Assembly (NCBI GenBank): GCA_002723255.1
Contig: PBNW01000009.1
Span: 1-64,000 of the forward strand
Reading direction: 5' to 3'
Source: Pelagibacterium sp.
GTDB taxonomy: Bacteria > Pseudomonadota > Alphaproteobacteria > Rhizobiales > Devosiaceae
Length of the DNA: 64,000 bases
Part shown: one piece after another, positions 20,287-31,006 of the stretch
Position numbering within the stretch: the first letter of the stretch is position 1
Layout of the letters: each line of letters opens with the position of its first letter
Program-made: the position numbers and the translations under genes
Notes under the pieces: model-generated
What the model was told of the DNA's origin: nothing
Seen by the model: the letters and a program-made list of their open reading frames with translations, nothing else
Databases searched by the model: none

Positions 20287-21285
20287 TTGGCCAAACGTGC
20301 CTGCGAAATAAGCATAGACGACCTCCGCCTGCCAAATCGCGCCTTCCTTGCGCCCATGGCCGGAATTACCGACCGCCCGATGCGCGATCTTGCCGCGCGG
20401 TTCGGGGCGGGGCTGGTGGTATCCGAGATGATTGCCAGTGCAGCCCTTGTCACGGGCCACAAGGAGATGATCCGCAAGCTGGCGCCCAGCCACGGCCTGC
20501 CCCATATCGTGCAGCTTGCCGGATGTGAGGCCGATTGGCTGGTGCGCGGTGCCCGGATAGCCGAGGAGGCGGGGGCCGACGTCATCGATATCAATTTCGG
20601 CTGCCCTTCAAAGCGCGTCACCAACGGATTTGCCGGGTCCGCACTGATGCGGGTGCCAGATATCGCCCTCTCGCTCGTCGAGGCAGTCGTCGCCGCCACC
20701 AGCCTGCCCGTTACCGTCAAAATGCGCCTCGGCTGGGATGACGACAACCTCAACGCCGCCGATATCGCCCGCCGCGCCGAGAACGCCGGGATCAAAATGA
20801 TCACGGTGCACGGCCGCACCCGCCAGCAGTTCTACAAGGACACGGCCCGCTGGCACCTCGTCAAGCCGGTCACGGAGGCCGTCAATATTCCTGTCGTCGT
20901 CAATGGCGATATTCTCGGACCGGACGAGGCCGATATCGCGCTGGACCAATCGGGCGCCGATGCCGTCATGATCGGCCGTGGCGCCCAGGGCCAACCATGG
21001 ATCGTCGGGCAGGTGGCCGCCCATCTCGATGGACGCAAAGCCCCGGCCACGCCCAAGGGTAGCGAGCTGATCGACCTTGTCGCCGCCCACTACCAGGACA
21101 TGCTGTCCGAATACGGCATCGAACTCGGCGTTCGCGTGGCGCGCAAGCACATTGGCTGGTACCTCGATGCTGCTGGCGAAGTGTCCAATGCGGCCCGCCG
21201 CCCGATCATGACCGAAAACGACCCCCACGCCGTCCTGCGCCTGCTGCCTCAACTTTTCGAACAAACATGGAGCCAGGCCGCATGA
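20287..21285 (+). CDS. dusB: tRNA-dihydrouridine synthase DusB (NifR3)
   Basis: This flavoenzyme reduces specific uridines of tRNA to dihydrouridine. The 332 aa form a TIM barrel with [16 protein letters not shown] near the start, catalytic Cys in NFGCPSKRV, and [12 protein letters not shown]. The start is a TTG, the only one that keeps the family N-terminus; AAGG lies about 8 bases upstream. The gene precedes ntrB with an ATGA overlap; this nifR3-ntrB-ntrC order gave the family its old name. No direct nitrogen role is implied. Confidence 0.92.
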   Translation: MAKRACEISIDDLRLPNRAFLAPMAGITDRPMRDLAARFGAGLVVSEMIASAALVTGHKEMIRKLAPSHGLPHIVQLAGCEADWLVRGARIAEEAGADVIDINFGCPSKRVTNGFAGSALMRVPDIALSLVEAVVAATSLPVTVKMRLGWDDDNLNAADIARRAENAGIKMITVHGRTRQQFYKDTARWHLVKPVTEAVNIPVVVNGDILGPDEADIALDQSGADAVMIGRGAQGQPWIVGQVAAHLDGRKAPATPKGSELIDLVAAHYQDMLSEYGIELGVRVARKHIGWYLDAAGEVSNAARRPIMTENDPHAVLRLLPQLFEQTWSQAA

Positions 21286-22397
21286 GCGCGCTTATGGAAC
21301 TCGATCTCCATACCTCCATACTCCAGTCGTTGCCCCAGCCGGTCATCGTCTGTGCTCAGGACGGCTCGATAACTTTTGCCAATTACGCGGCCGAGGCGTT
21401 CTTCCACGCCTCCGCATCCATCCTGACGCGCCAGAAACTGTCCGATTTCATTGCGTTCGGCTCACCCATTCTGGGCCTGATCGAAAGCGTCGCGTCCCGG
21501 CTCGCACCAATGATCGAATATCGCGTTCAGGTCGGCACCGCCCGGGTGATCGAAGACAGGATCGCCGACGTCTATGCCAGCCCCATTCCCGAAATGCCCG
21601 GTCACGTCACGCTCATCTTCCAGGAGCGGACAATGGCCGACAAGATCGACCGCCAACTCGTATCGCGCGGGGCGGCGCGTTCGGTGACCGGCCTGGCCTC
21701 CATGCTGGCCCATGAAATCAAGAACCCGCTCTCGGGCATCCGCGGCGCCTCCCAATTGCTCGAGCAATCGGCAACGGGAGACGACCGGGCGCTGGCACGT
21801 CTCATTCGCGACGAAACCGACAGGATTGTCGATCTCGTCGACCGCATGGAGGTGTTTGGCGACGAACGGCCCGTCGAACGGACACCGATCAATATTCACG
21901 TCATTCTCGAACGGGTAAAGCTGCTCGCCGCCAACGGCGTGGCCAAGGGCATCACGTTTTCAGAGGATTACGACCCGAGCCTGCCGCCGGTGCTCGGTGA
22001 CCGCGACCAGCTGATCCAGATTTTCTTGAATTTGATTAAGAACGCCGCAGAAGCACTTGAAAGAACAAACAAACCGGAAATTCGGATTTTGACAGCATTC
22101 CGACCGGGCATCCGTATCAGCGTTTCGGGAAACAGCAATCGGGTCTCACTGCCGCTTGAAATCGTTATCGAAGACAATGGGCCCGGCGTGCCATCCGACA
22201 TCCTGCCGTTCCTGTTCGATCCGTTCGTCACGACAAAGCTCTCGGGCTCGGGCCTTGGCCTGGCGCTCGTCGCAAAAATCGTGGGCGACCATGGCGGCGT
22301 CATCGATTGCGACAGCAAGCCGGGACGAACGCGCTTCCGTATCCTGTTGCCCGTCGCCCAGAACACCGACATCAGCCAAGCCGAAGACCAGGACTAA
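21282..22397 (+). CDS. ntrB: Nitrogen-regulation sensor kinase NtrB
   Basis: This cytoplasmic histidine kinase/phosphatase acts on NtrC according to nitrogen status, normally through PII proteins. The 371 aa have an N-terminal PAS domain (about 10-120), the H-box [17 protein letters not shown] with the phospho-accepting His, and a GHKL ATPase domain with the N-box LIKNAAEAL and DNGPGVPSD / GSGLGLALV. There are no membrane helices. The ATG at 21282 overlaps the dusB stop, so translation is coupled. ntrC follows after 4 bases. Confidence 0.95.
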   Translation: MSALMELDLHTSILQSLPQPVIVCAQDGSITFANYAAEAFFHASASILTRQKLSDFIAFGSPILGLIESVASRLAPMIEYRVQVGTARVIEDRIADVYASPIPEMPGHVTLIFQERTMADKIDRQLVSRGAARSVTGLASMLAHEIKNPLSGIRGASQLLEQSATGDDRALARLIRDETDRIVDLVDRMEVFGDERPVERTPINIHVILERVKLLAANGVAKGITFSEDYDPSLPPVLGDRDQLIQIFLNLIKNAAEALERTNKPEIRILTAFRPGIRISVSGNSNRVSLPLEIVIEDNGPGVPSDILPFLFDPFVTTKLSGSGLGLALVAKIVGDHGGVIDCDSKPGRTRFRILLPVAQNTDISQAEDQD

Positions 22398-22401
22398 GAC
22401 C

Positions 22402-23850
22402 ATGGCCGGACAGACAATTCTCCTCGCAGATGATGACGCCGCGATCCGCATGGTGCTCAATCAGGCGCTCTCTCGCGCCGGCTACGAAGTCCGGCCCACC
22501 GGCAACATTTCGACAATGTGGAACTGGGTGACGCGCGGCGAGGGCGACATTCTCATTACCGACGTCTCGATGCCCGATGGCAACGCGTTCGACGTCATGC
22601 CCAAGATCAAGAAACTCCGCCCCGAATTGCCCATCGTCGTCATGAGCGCCCAGAACACATTCATGACGGCCATCAGGGCCTCGGAAATGGGCGCCTATGA
22701 GTATCTGCCCAAGCCCTTTGACATTACCGAGGTTCTGGCCGTCGTTGGCCGGGCCCTTGCCGATGCCAAACGGCCCGCGCCCGATCGCCGTCAGGAAGAC
22801 CAGAACGAAAACATGCCGCTGGTGGGCCGCTCGGCCGCCATGCAGGATATCTATCGGGCACTGGCCCGCCTTATGCAGACCGATCTGACCGTGATGATTA
22901 CGGGGGAGAGCGGTACCGGTAAGGAACTGGTCGCCAAGGCGCTGCACAATTTCGGCAAGCGCAAGAATGGGCCATTCGTTGCCATCAACATGGCCGCCAT
23001 TCCCCGCGACCTGATCGAAGCCGAACTGTTCGGCCACGAAAAGGGAGCCTTTACCGGGGCGACGTCGCGCTCCTCGGGCCGGTTCGAGCAGGCCGAAGGC
23101 GGCACGCTGTTTCTCGATGAAATTGGCGATATGCCCATGGACGCACAGACCCGCCTGCTGCGCGTGCTCCAGGAGGGTGAATACACCATGGTCGGGGGCC
23201 GTACGGCCATCAAGACCGACGTGCGTATCGTCGCTGCGACACATAGAGACCTCAGCCAGTTGATCCGGCAGGGCCTGTTCCGCGAGGATCTCTATTACCG
23301 CCTCAACGTCGTCCCCATCCGCCTGCCGCCGCTGCGTGAACGCATCGACGACGTGCCCGATCTCGCCGCCAGCTTTTTGAAGGCCGCGCAGCGCGAAAAC
23401 GAGGCACCCAAGGTGCTTTCTTCCGACGCGCTCAAGCTCATGCAGCAATATCACTGGCCGGGAAACGTCCGCGAACTCGAAAATCTCGTCCGGCGCCTTG
23501 CCGCGCTCTACGTCGACGAAGTCATTTCGCTCGAGATTGTCCAGAACGAACTCAACCTCGCCGACCGCGGCAATTTCTCGTCAAAGCCCGGACCTGCGGA
23601 CATCGTGACGGTTATCGAAAGCGATCTGGCCGAACTCTTCAGGGAATATGAGCCCAATCTGCCCCCCGCCGGCGTGTATCAGCGGATCATAGACAAGGTC
23701 GAGGTGCCGTTGATTTCGACGGTTCTCAATCTATGCGCAGGCAATCAGATCAAGGCAGCCGAACTTCTCGGCCTCAACCGCAATACGCTGCGCAAGAAAA
23801 TCCGGGGCCATGGCATCGAAATCGTCAAACACTCCCGGCAATTGGGGTGA
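22402..23850 (+). CDS. ntrC: Sigma54-dependent nitrogen regulator NtrC
   Basis: Response regulator that activates nitrogen-assimilation promoters when phosphorylated by NtrB. The 482 aa have a receiver domain (phospho-acceptor Asp54 in [10 protein letters not shown]) and an AAA+ domain with Walker A GESGTGKE, an intact GAFTGA loop that contacts sigma54, and Walker [11 protein letters not shown] Fis-type helix-turn-helix closes the protein ([16 protein letters not shown]). All residues for sigma54 activation are present, in contrast to NtrX downstream. Confidence 0.96.
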   Translation: MAGQTILLADDDAAIRMVLNQALSRAGYEVRPTGNISTMWNWVTRGEGDILITDVSMPDGNAFDVMPKIKKLRPELPIVVMSAQNTFMTAIRASEMGAYEYLPKPFDITEVLAVVGRALADAKRPAPDRRQEDQNENMPLVGRSAAMQDIYRALARLMQTDLTVMITGESGTGKELVAKALHNFGKRKNGPFVAINMAAIPRDLIEAELFGHEKGAFTGATSRSSGRFEQAEGGTLFLDEIGDMPMDAQTRLLRVLQEGEYTMVGGRTAIKTDVRIVAATHRDLSQLIRQGLFREDLYYRLNVVPIRLPPLRERIDDVPDLAASFLKAAQRENEAPKVLSSDALKLMQQYHWPGNVRELENLVRRLAALYVDEVISLEIVQNELNLADRGNFSSKPGPADIVTVIESDLAELFREYEPNLPPAGVYQRIIDKVEVPLISTVLNLCAGNQIKAAELLGLNRNTLRKKIRGHGIEIVKHSRQLG

Positions 23851-24167
23851 GCACCGTCCCAAAGGGCAAATCGCCGCCGACAGACCGGCTCGGCCCTGCG
23901 AGCATAGCTCTTCGGGCGTTTGCCCCTTTAAAAGGTCCACTGGACCTTTTAAGCCGCCTTTGCCGGCACGGGGCAAACACTGTCACATTTTGGCAACAAT
24001 AATCTTGAACCAAAGGCCGAGTTGGGCCAGACTCGGCCAAGCCGGAATGTTTCCTTCGGTTGTAACCGTCAGCGTGGGCGACCATTGCATGCTTTCAAGC
24101 GCAGCACTCCATAGCGGCCCCGGAGCCATTGCGCCGCCAGGCAAGTGGGGCAGGAGAGGCGGTGTGC
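23851..24167. other. ntrC-ntrY intergenic region
   Basis: This 317-base stretch has no gene I can support. It holds a hairpin repeat (copy R2, 23903-23952). The rest presumably contains the ntrY promoter, but I see no convincing -35/-10 pair. The gap separates ntrBC from ntrYX, so the two pairs are probably transcribed separately. Confidence 0.55.
23903..23952 (+). repeat. Hairpin repeat element, copy R2
   Basis: The conserved 25-base flank (23903-23927) is followed by a perfect 11-bp hairpin: TTAAAAGGTCC (23928-23938), loop ACT, GGACCTTTTAA (23942-23952). Copy R1 at 318-367 has the same flank, arm length and loop size but mostly different arm bases. In R2 the hairpin could also act as a terminator for ntrBC, although no T-run follows it. 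Confidence 0.7.
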
Positions 24168-26483
24168 ATGGCGGTTAGCGCAGGCAACCGGCAGATATCG
24201 CACTCGGGGGACAAATCTGCACCGCTGTTCAACGACAACCGCCTGCTGCGACAGGTCGGCTTTGTCGTTGTCCTGATTTCAGTCATTGTCGCCACCGGCT
24301 CGTTCCTCATCATGAGCGGGGCGACCGACATCGAGCCAGGGCCCGATGTCTGGACCTGGATATGGATTGCCAACGCAATCCTGATTACGCTCGTCGTCGC
24401 GCTGGTCCTGACCGAACTGGTCATGCTGGTGCAGACGCGCATCCGCAAGCAGGAGGGTGCGCGGCTTCAAGTTCGCATCGTCGTCATGTTTGCCATCGTC
24501 GCGGCCGGCCCTGCCTTTATCGTCGCCGTGGTCGCCACACTCTCGCTCAATCAGGGCCTCGACCAATGGTTCTCCGAGCGCATGCGCTCCATGGTGGAGA
24601 GTTCCCGCCTTGTTGCCAGGTCCTATATGCTCGAGCATGCGCAGGTCCTGCGTGACGATACGATCTGGGTCGCAAGCGAGCTTGAGACGGCCCGCGACAG
24701 TTTCACAAACGATGCCCCGCGCTTCCAGCGCATCCTGACCGCGCTCGCCAACACCCGCTCGTTACCGTTTACAAGCCTCGTCAATCAGGCGGGCGAAACT
24801 GTCATGCGGGCCCAGATCAATATACCGGGAGCCACGCCGCGCGTTCCCGACGCCGTGCTTGCCGCAGCCGGCGAGGGCGCCCCCACGCTCATCGCCCCGG
24901 GCGCCGCCAGCTCTCTGGTCGGCGCTGTCGTCAAGCTTCGCGGCTACGACGATCTTTTCCTCTTTGTCGCGCGTCCGGTCGATCCAGAGGTGCTCGAATA
25001 TGTGCGGCTGACCGACGAAAATATCACCGAATACCGGCTCTACGATTCCAGCCGACTGGTATTCCAGATCACTTTTGCCTTGATGTATGTTGGGGTGGCT
25101 TTCGTTTTCCTGCTCGCCGCACTGTGGATCGGCATTGCTCTGGCCAACGGTCTCATCGACCCCATCCGAAATCTGATGATCGCCTCGAACCGCGTATCCA
25201 GCGGCGATCTCGACGTTCAATTGCCCGTTCCCGAACGGGGCGGCGACCTGCACGACCTTGCAGTGCGCTTTAACAAGATGACAGCCCAGCTGCGCAATCA
25301 GCGTGCTGCTCTCGTGGCCGCCAGCCGGACCAACGATCAGCGCCGGCAGTTCACCGAAGCGGTTGTGGAGGGCGTTTCCGCGGGCATTATCGGGCTCGAT
25401 GCGTTCGGTCGCATTACCCTCGTCAATTCCCGGGCCTGCGCCGCCCTCGGCCAGACCGAACTGGACCTGATGAATCAGGAACTCTCGCAAATTGCTCCCG
25501 AACTTGCCCCCACCATGGAACGGGCGCAATTGGCCCGTCGGGGCAGGGTGCAGGACCAGGTGCAGCTTTCCACCGGGTTCGATCGGCGTACCTATCAGGT
25601 CCGGCTGACCCGTGAAGGCACCATCACCGAATCCAAGGGCTTTGTGGTCACCCTCGACGACATCACCGAACTGGTGGCGGCACAGCGCAATAGCGCCTGG
25701 GCCGATGTGGCCCGCCGTATCGCCCACGAGATCAAGAACCCGCTGACCCCGATCCAGCTTTCTGCCGAACGGTTACGCCGCCGCTACGCAAACAAGCTCG
25801 TCGACGATTTCGATGTTTTCGACAAATGCATATCGACCATCGTGCGCCAGGTCGGCGATATCGGACGCATGGTCGATGAGTTTTCCTCCTTCGCCCGCAT
25901 GCCCTCGGCAACGATCGTCAGGGCCGACCTTTCCGATACCGTGCGGCAGGCCGTTTTTCTCGAAAGCGTTCGCCAGCCCGAAATCAACATTAAGGCGGCG
26001 TTGCCCGACGAGACGATATACGCCCAGTTCGATACGAGGCTGGTCTCCCAGGCGCTGACCAATCTTATCAAGAATGCCGTTGAAGCCATTGAAAGCGTGG
26101 GCCTTGATACGGTTGAGGACCCCGAAGTCATTGTCGAGGCGTCGGTGAGCGGCGACGAAGCGGTTATCGAGGTCAGCGACAACGGCAAGGGCTGGCCGGA
26201 GGAAAACCGCCACCAACTCCTCGAGCCCTATATGACGACGCGGGAAAAGGGCACGGGGCTTGGTCTTGCTATTGTCGCAAAGATCATCGAACAGCATGGC
26301 GGTCGTGTCGATTTGCGCGATGCAGCACCCGATGCCAATGGCCGGATCGGTGCCTGCTTCGCCTTCACCTTGCCGCTGCAGAAAAGTGAAAAACAGCCGG
26401 TCGGACCTCAGGGCCATGGCCAGAGCACCGAAAAAACGACCCAAGAGGAGACATCGCGCGTATCCGCGATGGCAATAAAGTAA
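24168..26483 (+). CDS. ntrY: Membrane sensor kinase NtrY
   Basis: Sensor of the NtrY/NtrX pair, linked in alphaproteobacteria to nitrogen, redox and envelope responses. The 771 aa have three N-terminal helices (roughly residues 22-45, 60-85 and 100-122), an extracytoplasmic sensor region, and a fourth helix near 295-320. These are followed by HAMP, PAS, the H-box [20 protein letters not shown] and an ATPase domain with NLIKNAVEAI and GTGLGLAIV. The start may be the ATG at 24168 or the GTG at 24162, which sits 6 bases after AGGAG. It abuts ntrX. Confidence 0.93.
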   Translation: MAVSAGNRQISHSGDKSAPLFNDNRLLRQVGFVVVLISVIVATGSFLIMSGATDIEPGPDVWTWIWIANAILITLVVALVLTELVMLVQTRIRKQEGARLQVRIVVMFAIVAAGPAFIVAVVATLSLNQGLDQWFSERMRSMVESSRLVARSYMLEHAQVLRDDTIWVASELETARDSFTNDAPRFQRILTALANTRSLPFTSLVNQAGETVMRAQINIPGATPRVPDAVLAAAGEGAPTLIAPGAASSLVGAVVKLRGYDDLFLFVARPVDPEVLEYVRLTDENITEYRLYDSSRLVFQITFALMYVGVAFVFLLAALWIGIALANGLIDPIRNLMIASNRVSSGDLDVQLPVPERGGDLHDLAVRFNKMTAQLRNQRAALVAASRTNDQRRQFTEAVVEGVSAGIIGLDAFGRITLVNSRACAALGQTELDLMNQELSQIAPELAPTMERAQLARRGRVQDQVQLSTGFDRRTYQVRLTREGTITESKGFVVTLDDITELVAAQRNSAWADVARRIAHEIKNPLTPIQLSAERLRRRYANKLVDDFDVFDKCISTIVRQVGDIGRMVDEFSSFARMPSATIVRADLSDTVRQAVFLESVRQPEINIKAALPDETIYAQFDTRLVSQALTNLIKNAVEAIESVGLDTVEDPEVIVEASVSGDEAVIEVSDNGKGWPEENRHQLLEPYMTTREKGTGLGLAIVAKIIEQHGGRVDLRDAAPDANGRIGACFAFTLPLQKSEKQPVGPQGHGQSTEKTTQEETSRVSAMAIK

Positions 26484-27860
26484 ATGGCTCGTGACATTCT
26501 GATTGTTGATGACGAGGAAGATATCCGCGAACTGATCGCCGGAATTCTCGAAGACGAAGGCTATGAGCCGCGACAGGCGTCCGATGCCGACGGCGCACTC
26601 AACGAAATCGCCAAACGGCGCCCCAATCTGGTGTACCTCGACATCTGGATGCAGGGGTCACGCCTCGATGGCCTCCAGCTGCTCGATGTGCTCCAGACCG
26701 ACCATCCCGATCTTCCGGTGGTGATGATCTCGGGCCACGGCAATGTCGAAACCGCCGTCTCGGCCATTCGGCGGGGCGCCTACGATTACATCGAAAAGCC
26801 CTTCAAGATCGACCGCCTGCTGCTCATCACCCAACGCGCCATTGAGGCCAGCAAGCTCAGGATAGAAGTCGCCGATCTCAAGGAACGGACCGGCGACGAG
26901 ACCGAACTGGTCGGAGTGTCGGGCGCCATTTCCCAGGTGCGCTCCCTGATCGACAAGTCTGCGGGCACACGTTCGCGCGTTTTCATCTCGGGCGGAGCGG
27001 GGACAGGCAAGGGCATGTGCGCGCGCCTGCTTCACTTCAAGAGTCCGCGTGCCATGGGCCCGTTCATCGAAATCAACGCTTCACTCTATGCTCCGGACGA
27101 AATTCCCGTCGTTCTGTTCGGACGCGAAGTGCGCGACAAGAACGGCCTGCGCACGGAAGTCGGCGCGCTCGAACGCGCCCATGGCGGAACGCTCTATCTG
27201 TCCGAAGTCGCCTCGCTCCCTCTCGAGGCGCAGACCTCCTTGCTGCGCGCACTCGTCGAAAACAAGTTCACCCGCGTCGATGGCCACGGCCCGGTGCCGG
27301 TTGACGTGCGCATCGTCTCATCGAGCTCGCAAAACGTTGCCGGCCTGATCGAGGAGGGGAAATTCCGCACCGATCTTTTCCACCGCCTTTCGGTCGTGCC
27401 GCTCCAGCTCACCTCTCTGCGTGAACGCCGCGAGGACATTCCCTCGCTGGTCAGCCTGTTCGTGGCCCAGCTTTCGCGCATGCACAACCTGCCGCGTTTC
27501 CTGTTCGGCGACGATGCCATCGCTGTTCTTCAGGGCCAGGATTGGCCGGGAAACGCGCGCCAATTGCGCAACGCCATTGAGCGCCTGCTTATCCTGGTGC
27601 GCGACCAGAAGCCGGCCGACGGCGTCATCACCGCCGCCATGCTACCCTCTGACATTTCCGAGGTGCTGCCCACCATCGGCGACACCGACTCATCGGCGCA
27701 CCTGATGAGCCTGCCCTTGCGGGATGCGCGCGAAGTTTTCGAGCGCCAGTACCTGATCGCCCAGATCGAGCGGTTCGGGGGCAACATCTCGAAAACAGCG
27801 GAATTTGTGGGCATGGAGCGAAGCGCATTGCACCGCAAGATCAAATCGCTCGGGCTTTAG
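26484..27860 (+). CDS. ntrX: Response regulator NtrX with degenerate AAA+ domain
   Basis: Partner of NtrY; the ATG directly follows the ntrY stop. The 458 aa have a receiver domain (Asp53 in YLDIWMQG), an NtrC-like AAA+ domain with Walker A GGAGTGKG (170-177), and a C-terminal Fis-type helix-turn-helix (ISKTAEFVGMERSALHRKI). The sigma54-contacting GAFTGA loop is absent, and the Walker B segment reads TLYLSEVA, with Ser240 where Asp is expected. It therefore probably does not remodel sigma54 and acts as a DNA-binding regulator, as proposed for other alphaproteobacterial NtrX. Confidence 0.93.
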   Translation: MARDILIVDDEEDIRELIAGILEDEGYEPRQASDADGALNEIAKRRPNLVYLDIWMQGSRLDGLQLLDVLQTDHPDLPVVMISGHGNVETAVSAIRRGAYDYIEKPFKIDRLLLITQRAIEASKLRIEVADLKERTGDETELVGVSGAISQVRSLIDKSAGTRSRVFISGGAGTGKGMCARLLHFKSPRAMGPFIEINASLYAPDEIPVVLFGREVRDKNGLRTEVGALERAHGGTLYLSEVASLPLEAQTSLLRALVENKFTRVDGHGPVPVDVRIVSSSSQNVAGLIEEGKFRTDLFHRLSVVPLQLTSLRERREDIPSLVSLFVAQLSRMHNLPRFLFGDDAIAVLQGQDWPGNARQLRNAIERLLILVRDQKPADGVITAAMLPSDISEVLPTIGDTDSSAHLMSLPLRDAREVFERQYLIAQIERFGGNISKTAEFVGMERSALHRKIKSLGL

Positions 27861-27915
27861 TGACAGGTGATGGCGTGCTAACACATGCGCCGTTGCTTCC
27901 ATCTGGGACGCTGAA

Positions 27916-29292
27916 ATGAGAGTTATTATCTGCGGAGCCGGCCAGGTCGGCTACGGGATCGCCGAGCGCCTTTCGGCCGAAGGCAATGAAATCACCGTCA
28001 TCGACAACAATCCGGCCCTGGTGCAGCGCGTCAGGGACACGCTCGATGCGCGCGGGTTGCATGGGCACGGGTCCCATCCGGACGTTCTGGCCCAGGCCGG
28101 GGCGCGTGATGCCGATATGCTGATCGCCGTTACCCAGGTCGATGAGGTCAACATGACCGCCTGCCAGGTGGCCCATTCGATCTTCGAAGTGCCCACCCGC
28201 ATCGCGCGCATCCGCTCGCAAAGCTATCTCGATCCCGAATGGAGCAACATGTTCTCCCGGGATCACCTGCCCATCGACGTCATCATCTCGCCCGAGGTGG
28301 AGGTTGGCGAGCTCATCCTGCAGCGCATGGCCTATCCGGGCGCCAACGAGATCGTGACCTTCGAGGACGATCAGGTCGTGGTCATCGAGGTCAACGTGAC
28401 CGAGGACTGCGCGGTGATCGATACCCCGCTGCGGCACCTTACCGACCTGTTTCCCAATCTTCAGGCGACCGTTATGGGTGTGCGGCGCGACGGCGAAATG
28501 CGGGTCGTCCACTCCCACGAACAGATGATCGCCGGCGATCAGGCCGTGGTGGCCGTGGCGCGCGATCAGGTCCAGCGTGTTCTGGGCCTCTTCGGGCGCG
28601 ATGAAGTTCCACCCAGCCGCGTGGTCATTGCCGGCGCCGGCAATGTCGGCCGCTATGTTGCCCGCCGGATAGAGGAAACCGATCCCTCTGTGTCGATCCG
28701 CATCATCGAGAGCAACCGCGAAAACGCCCAGCGGACGGCCGAGGCCATGAAGCACTCCATCGTCGTGTTCGGCGATGCGCTGGCCGAAGACATCATGCGC
28801 GAGGTCGATGTTCGCGATGCCCATATGTTCCTGGGGCTGACCAATGACGACAAGACCAACATTTTGTCCTCGGTCATCGCCAGTGAAATGGGCTGCCACG
28901 CCAATATCGCGCTGGTCAACCAGAGCCAGTATCCCCGCGTCGCCCGGCGGCTCGGCGTTGATGCGTTCATCAATCCGCGCGCCATTACCGTATCTAAAGT
29001 CCTCCGCCACGTCAGACGCGGCCGCATTCGGGGCGTCTATACGCTGGGCAATGGCGCAGCCGAAATTTTGGAAGCCGAAGCGCTTGAAACCTCGACGCTG
29101 GTGGGAAAGCCGCTGCGCGAATTCAAGCTGCCTCCCGGCATACGCATCGGTGCCATCGTAAGAGGCAGCCAGTCGATCATGCCGACCGGCGATACCATCG
29201 TGCGCGCGGGCGATTTCGTGATCGTTTTCGCACTCGCCGCCAGTCTGCGACAGGTCGAACAGATGTTCAGGGTCAGCATCGACTTTTTTTAG
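27916..29292 (+). CDS. trkA: Trk potassium uptake protein TrkA
   Basis: Cytoplasmic gating subunit of the Trk/Ktr potassium system. The 458 aa contain two RCK modules. The first starts with the nucleotide-binding motif CGAGQVGYGIA, the second near residue 236 with IAGAGNVGRYVA; each is followed by a TrkA-C domain. It follows ntrX by 55 bases, the usual order, and precedes the channel gene trkH. The TAG stop codon (29290-29292) is the first three bases of a composite palindromic repeat. Confidence 0.94.
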   Translation: MRVIICGAGQVGYGIAERLSAEGNEITVIDNNPALVQRVRDTLDARGLHGHGSHPDVLAQAGARDADMLIAVTQVDEVNMTACQVAHSIFEVPTRIARIRSQSYLDPEWSNMFSRDHLPIDVIISPEVEVGELILQRMAYPGANEIVTFEDDQVVVIEVNVTEDCAVIDTPLRHLTDLFPNLQATVMGVRRDGEMRVVHSHEQMIAGDQAVVAVARDQVQRVLGLFGRDEVPPSRVVIAGAGNVGRYVARRIEETDPSVSIRIIESNRENAQRTAEAMKHSIVVFGDALAEDIMREVDVRDAHMFLGLTNDDKTNILSSVIASEMGCHANIALVNQSQYPRVARRLGVDAFINPRAITVSKVLRHVRRGRIRGVYTLGNGAAEILEAEALETSTLVGKPLREFKLPPGIRIGAIVRGSQSIMPTGDTIVRAGDFVIVFALAASLRQVEQMFRVSIDFF

Positions 29293-29394
29293 AGCGAGTC
29301 CGGAAAATCGGGAACCGGTTTCCCGATAAGACTTGCGTCAAAACAAGAGGGGTAGATCGTGTCAGCGATTCAATGAATCACTGACACGATCTAG
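29290..29394 (+). repeat. Composite palindromic repeat, copy A
   Basis: This 105-base two-module repeat resembles copy B at 62807-62912. Module 1 starts TAGAGCGAGTCC, contains a hairpin (ATCGGGAA / TTCCCGAT), and ends with CAAAACAAG. Module 2 is a long hairpin: 13-base arms TAGATCGTGTCAG and CTGACACGATCTA around an inner GATTC-AAT-GAATC. Repeats of this type occur widely between genes in Hyphomicrobiales. This copy supplies the trkA stop codon and ends 15 bases before trkH. Confidence 0.8.
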
Positions 29395-29409
29395 ATGTCC
29401 TGAGAGGGG

Positions 29410-30849
29410 ATGGGTTTGCCCACCATCGGAATTCTATCGGCCGGTGTGTTCGGGGTCTTCGCCCTCTCATTGGTGTTGCCGCTGTTTGTCGCGCTGGTCG
29501 AAGGCAATTGGCGCGCCCTCGAGGCGATTTTTCTGGTTGCCGTCGGGTACGGGTTTCTGTCCGCTGTCACCATTCTTTCGCTCAGCCGGCGGGCGCGCAC
29601 GCTTAACAGGGCAGGGGTATTCATGGCGGCCATTACCGTATGGCTGTCATTGATTGCCGCCGCAGTGCCCCTGTTCATTCTCGTCGAGGGCCAACAGCTC
29701 GTCCCAGCCATTTTCGAGGCCAGTTCAGCCGCCGTCACGCTTGGGGCAACCCTGCGTCCGCCCGCCGATTTGTCACCGTCCATGACCTTTTACCGGGCCA
29801 CGGTGGCATGGGTGGGCGGCCTGACAACCCTGACGCTGGCCGTCTATGTGTTGGGGCCATACCGGGTGGGCGGCATACCCAACGCAAACCTGCGGCAGGT
29901 CCAGCACGCCCGCACCGAAAACGATCCGCGCATTTTCGTCACGCTGCAATCGATCGCCGCGCCCTATCTGGCCCTGACGATTACCTGCGCCATGTTGTTG
30001 ATCATCGTGCGGGTCCCCGCGGACGACGCCATTGTCGTGGCGATGAGCATGCTTTCCACCAACGGATTCGTGCCCCCGGGATCGACGACATCCGTCCTCG
30101 ACAACCGGCTCGCCGAAATTGTCATGATGGTTTTCATGCTTATCGGCGCAACCAGCATAATCTGGCACCGCCTGCTTGTTGCCCGGGGCGGCGAAGGCTC
30201 GCGTGAACATCACGAAGGCATGCGCTATCTCGCGGCCATCGGTGCGTTGGTGGTTATGGCCATCCTTGCAGCCATTTTCGCGCCGCCGCTCGGTCGGCCG
30301 GGCTTTGAAAGCGCCTTCAATTACGTCTTCGACATGATCTCGATCGCCACCACGACCGGCATCACCCACGATCTGCGACTGGGGGTTTCCATACCGTTTG
30401 AGGCCATTCTCATTATCGTTTTCATTGGCGGCTGTTCATATTCGACGGCCGGAGGCATCAAGGCGATTCGCCTGCTCACTATGCTCAAGCACGTGGGCAA
30501 CGAACTCGACAGGCTCGTTTATCCCAGCGCCATTCTGCGAGACGACGTGCAATACGACACCCAGCAGCGCATCATCGCCAAATCCGTGTGGAGCACCTTT
30601 TTCCTCGGCGTGTTGGCCGTCACCATTGCGCTGCTGATCTTCGCCGCACAGGGCCATTCCCTGCCTTCTGCCATGGCACTTGCAGCGGGGGCCTTTTCAC
30701 AGGTCGGCAATCTCGTCGACTCTGCTGTTCCCGGCCTGTCCCAGGGCGTTGCGTCCGACGCCACCCTGCTAACGATCGCCGCACTGGCCACCATCGCCCG
30801 CATCGAAATCCTAGTGGTGCTGGCGGCAATTACAGGAAATCGCTGGTAA
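29410..30849 (+). CDS. trkH: Trk/Ktr-type potassium channel subunit
   Basis: Integral membrane ion-conducting subunit of the TrkH/TrkG/KtrB superfamily, 479 aa. Four pore-loop regions can be recognised around SAAVTLGATL, MSMLSTNGFVPPGS, MISIATTTGITHD and AGAFSQVGNLVDS, each between pairs of membrane helices. It is paired with trkA upstream, which gates it. The pore glycines are partly substituted in the first loop, so ion selectivity (K+ or Na+) cannot be settled from sequence. The ATG follows GAGAGGGG. Confidence 0.88.
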   Translation: MGLPTIGILSAGVFGVFALSLVLPLFVALVEGNWRALEAIFLVAVGYGFLSAVTILSLSRRARTLNRAGVFMAAITVWLSLIAAAVPLFILVEGQQLVPAIFEASSAAVTLGATLRPPADLSPSMTFYRATVAWVGGLTTLTLAVYVLGPYRVGGIPNANLRQVQHARTENDPRIFVTLQSIAAPYLALTITCAMLLIIVRVPADDAIVVAMSMLSTNGFVPPGSTTSVLDNRLAEIVMMVFMLIGATSIIWHRLLVARGGEGSREHHEGMRYLAAIGALVVMAILAAIFAPPLGRPGFESAFNYVFDMISIATTTGITHDLRLGVSIPFEAILIIVFIGGCSYSTAGGIKAIRLLTMLKHVGNELDRLVYPSAILRDDVQYDTQQRIIAKSVWSTFFLGVLAVTIALLIFAAQGHSLPSAMALAAGAFSQVGNLVDSAVPGLSQGVASDATLLTIAALATIARIEILVVLAAITGNRW

Positions 30850-31006
30850 TTCCGCTCTAGGCTCGTTCCATGAGATATGCAATAGTTACCGAGTTGACAT
30901 GTAATGCGTCAAACGGGCAGGGCGGCACCCAAGCTGGTTGTCAAACAAAAAGTCGGTCGGGCGTCTGACCGGTGCTCCATGTCCGACGCAAACAAGAGGC
31001 CGTACA

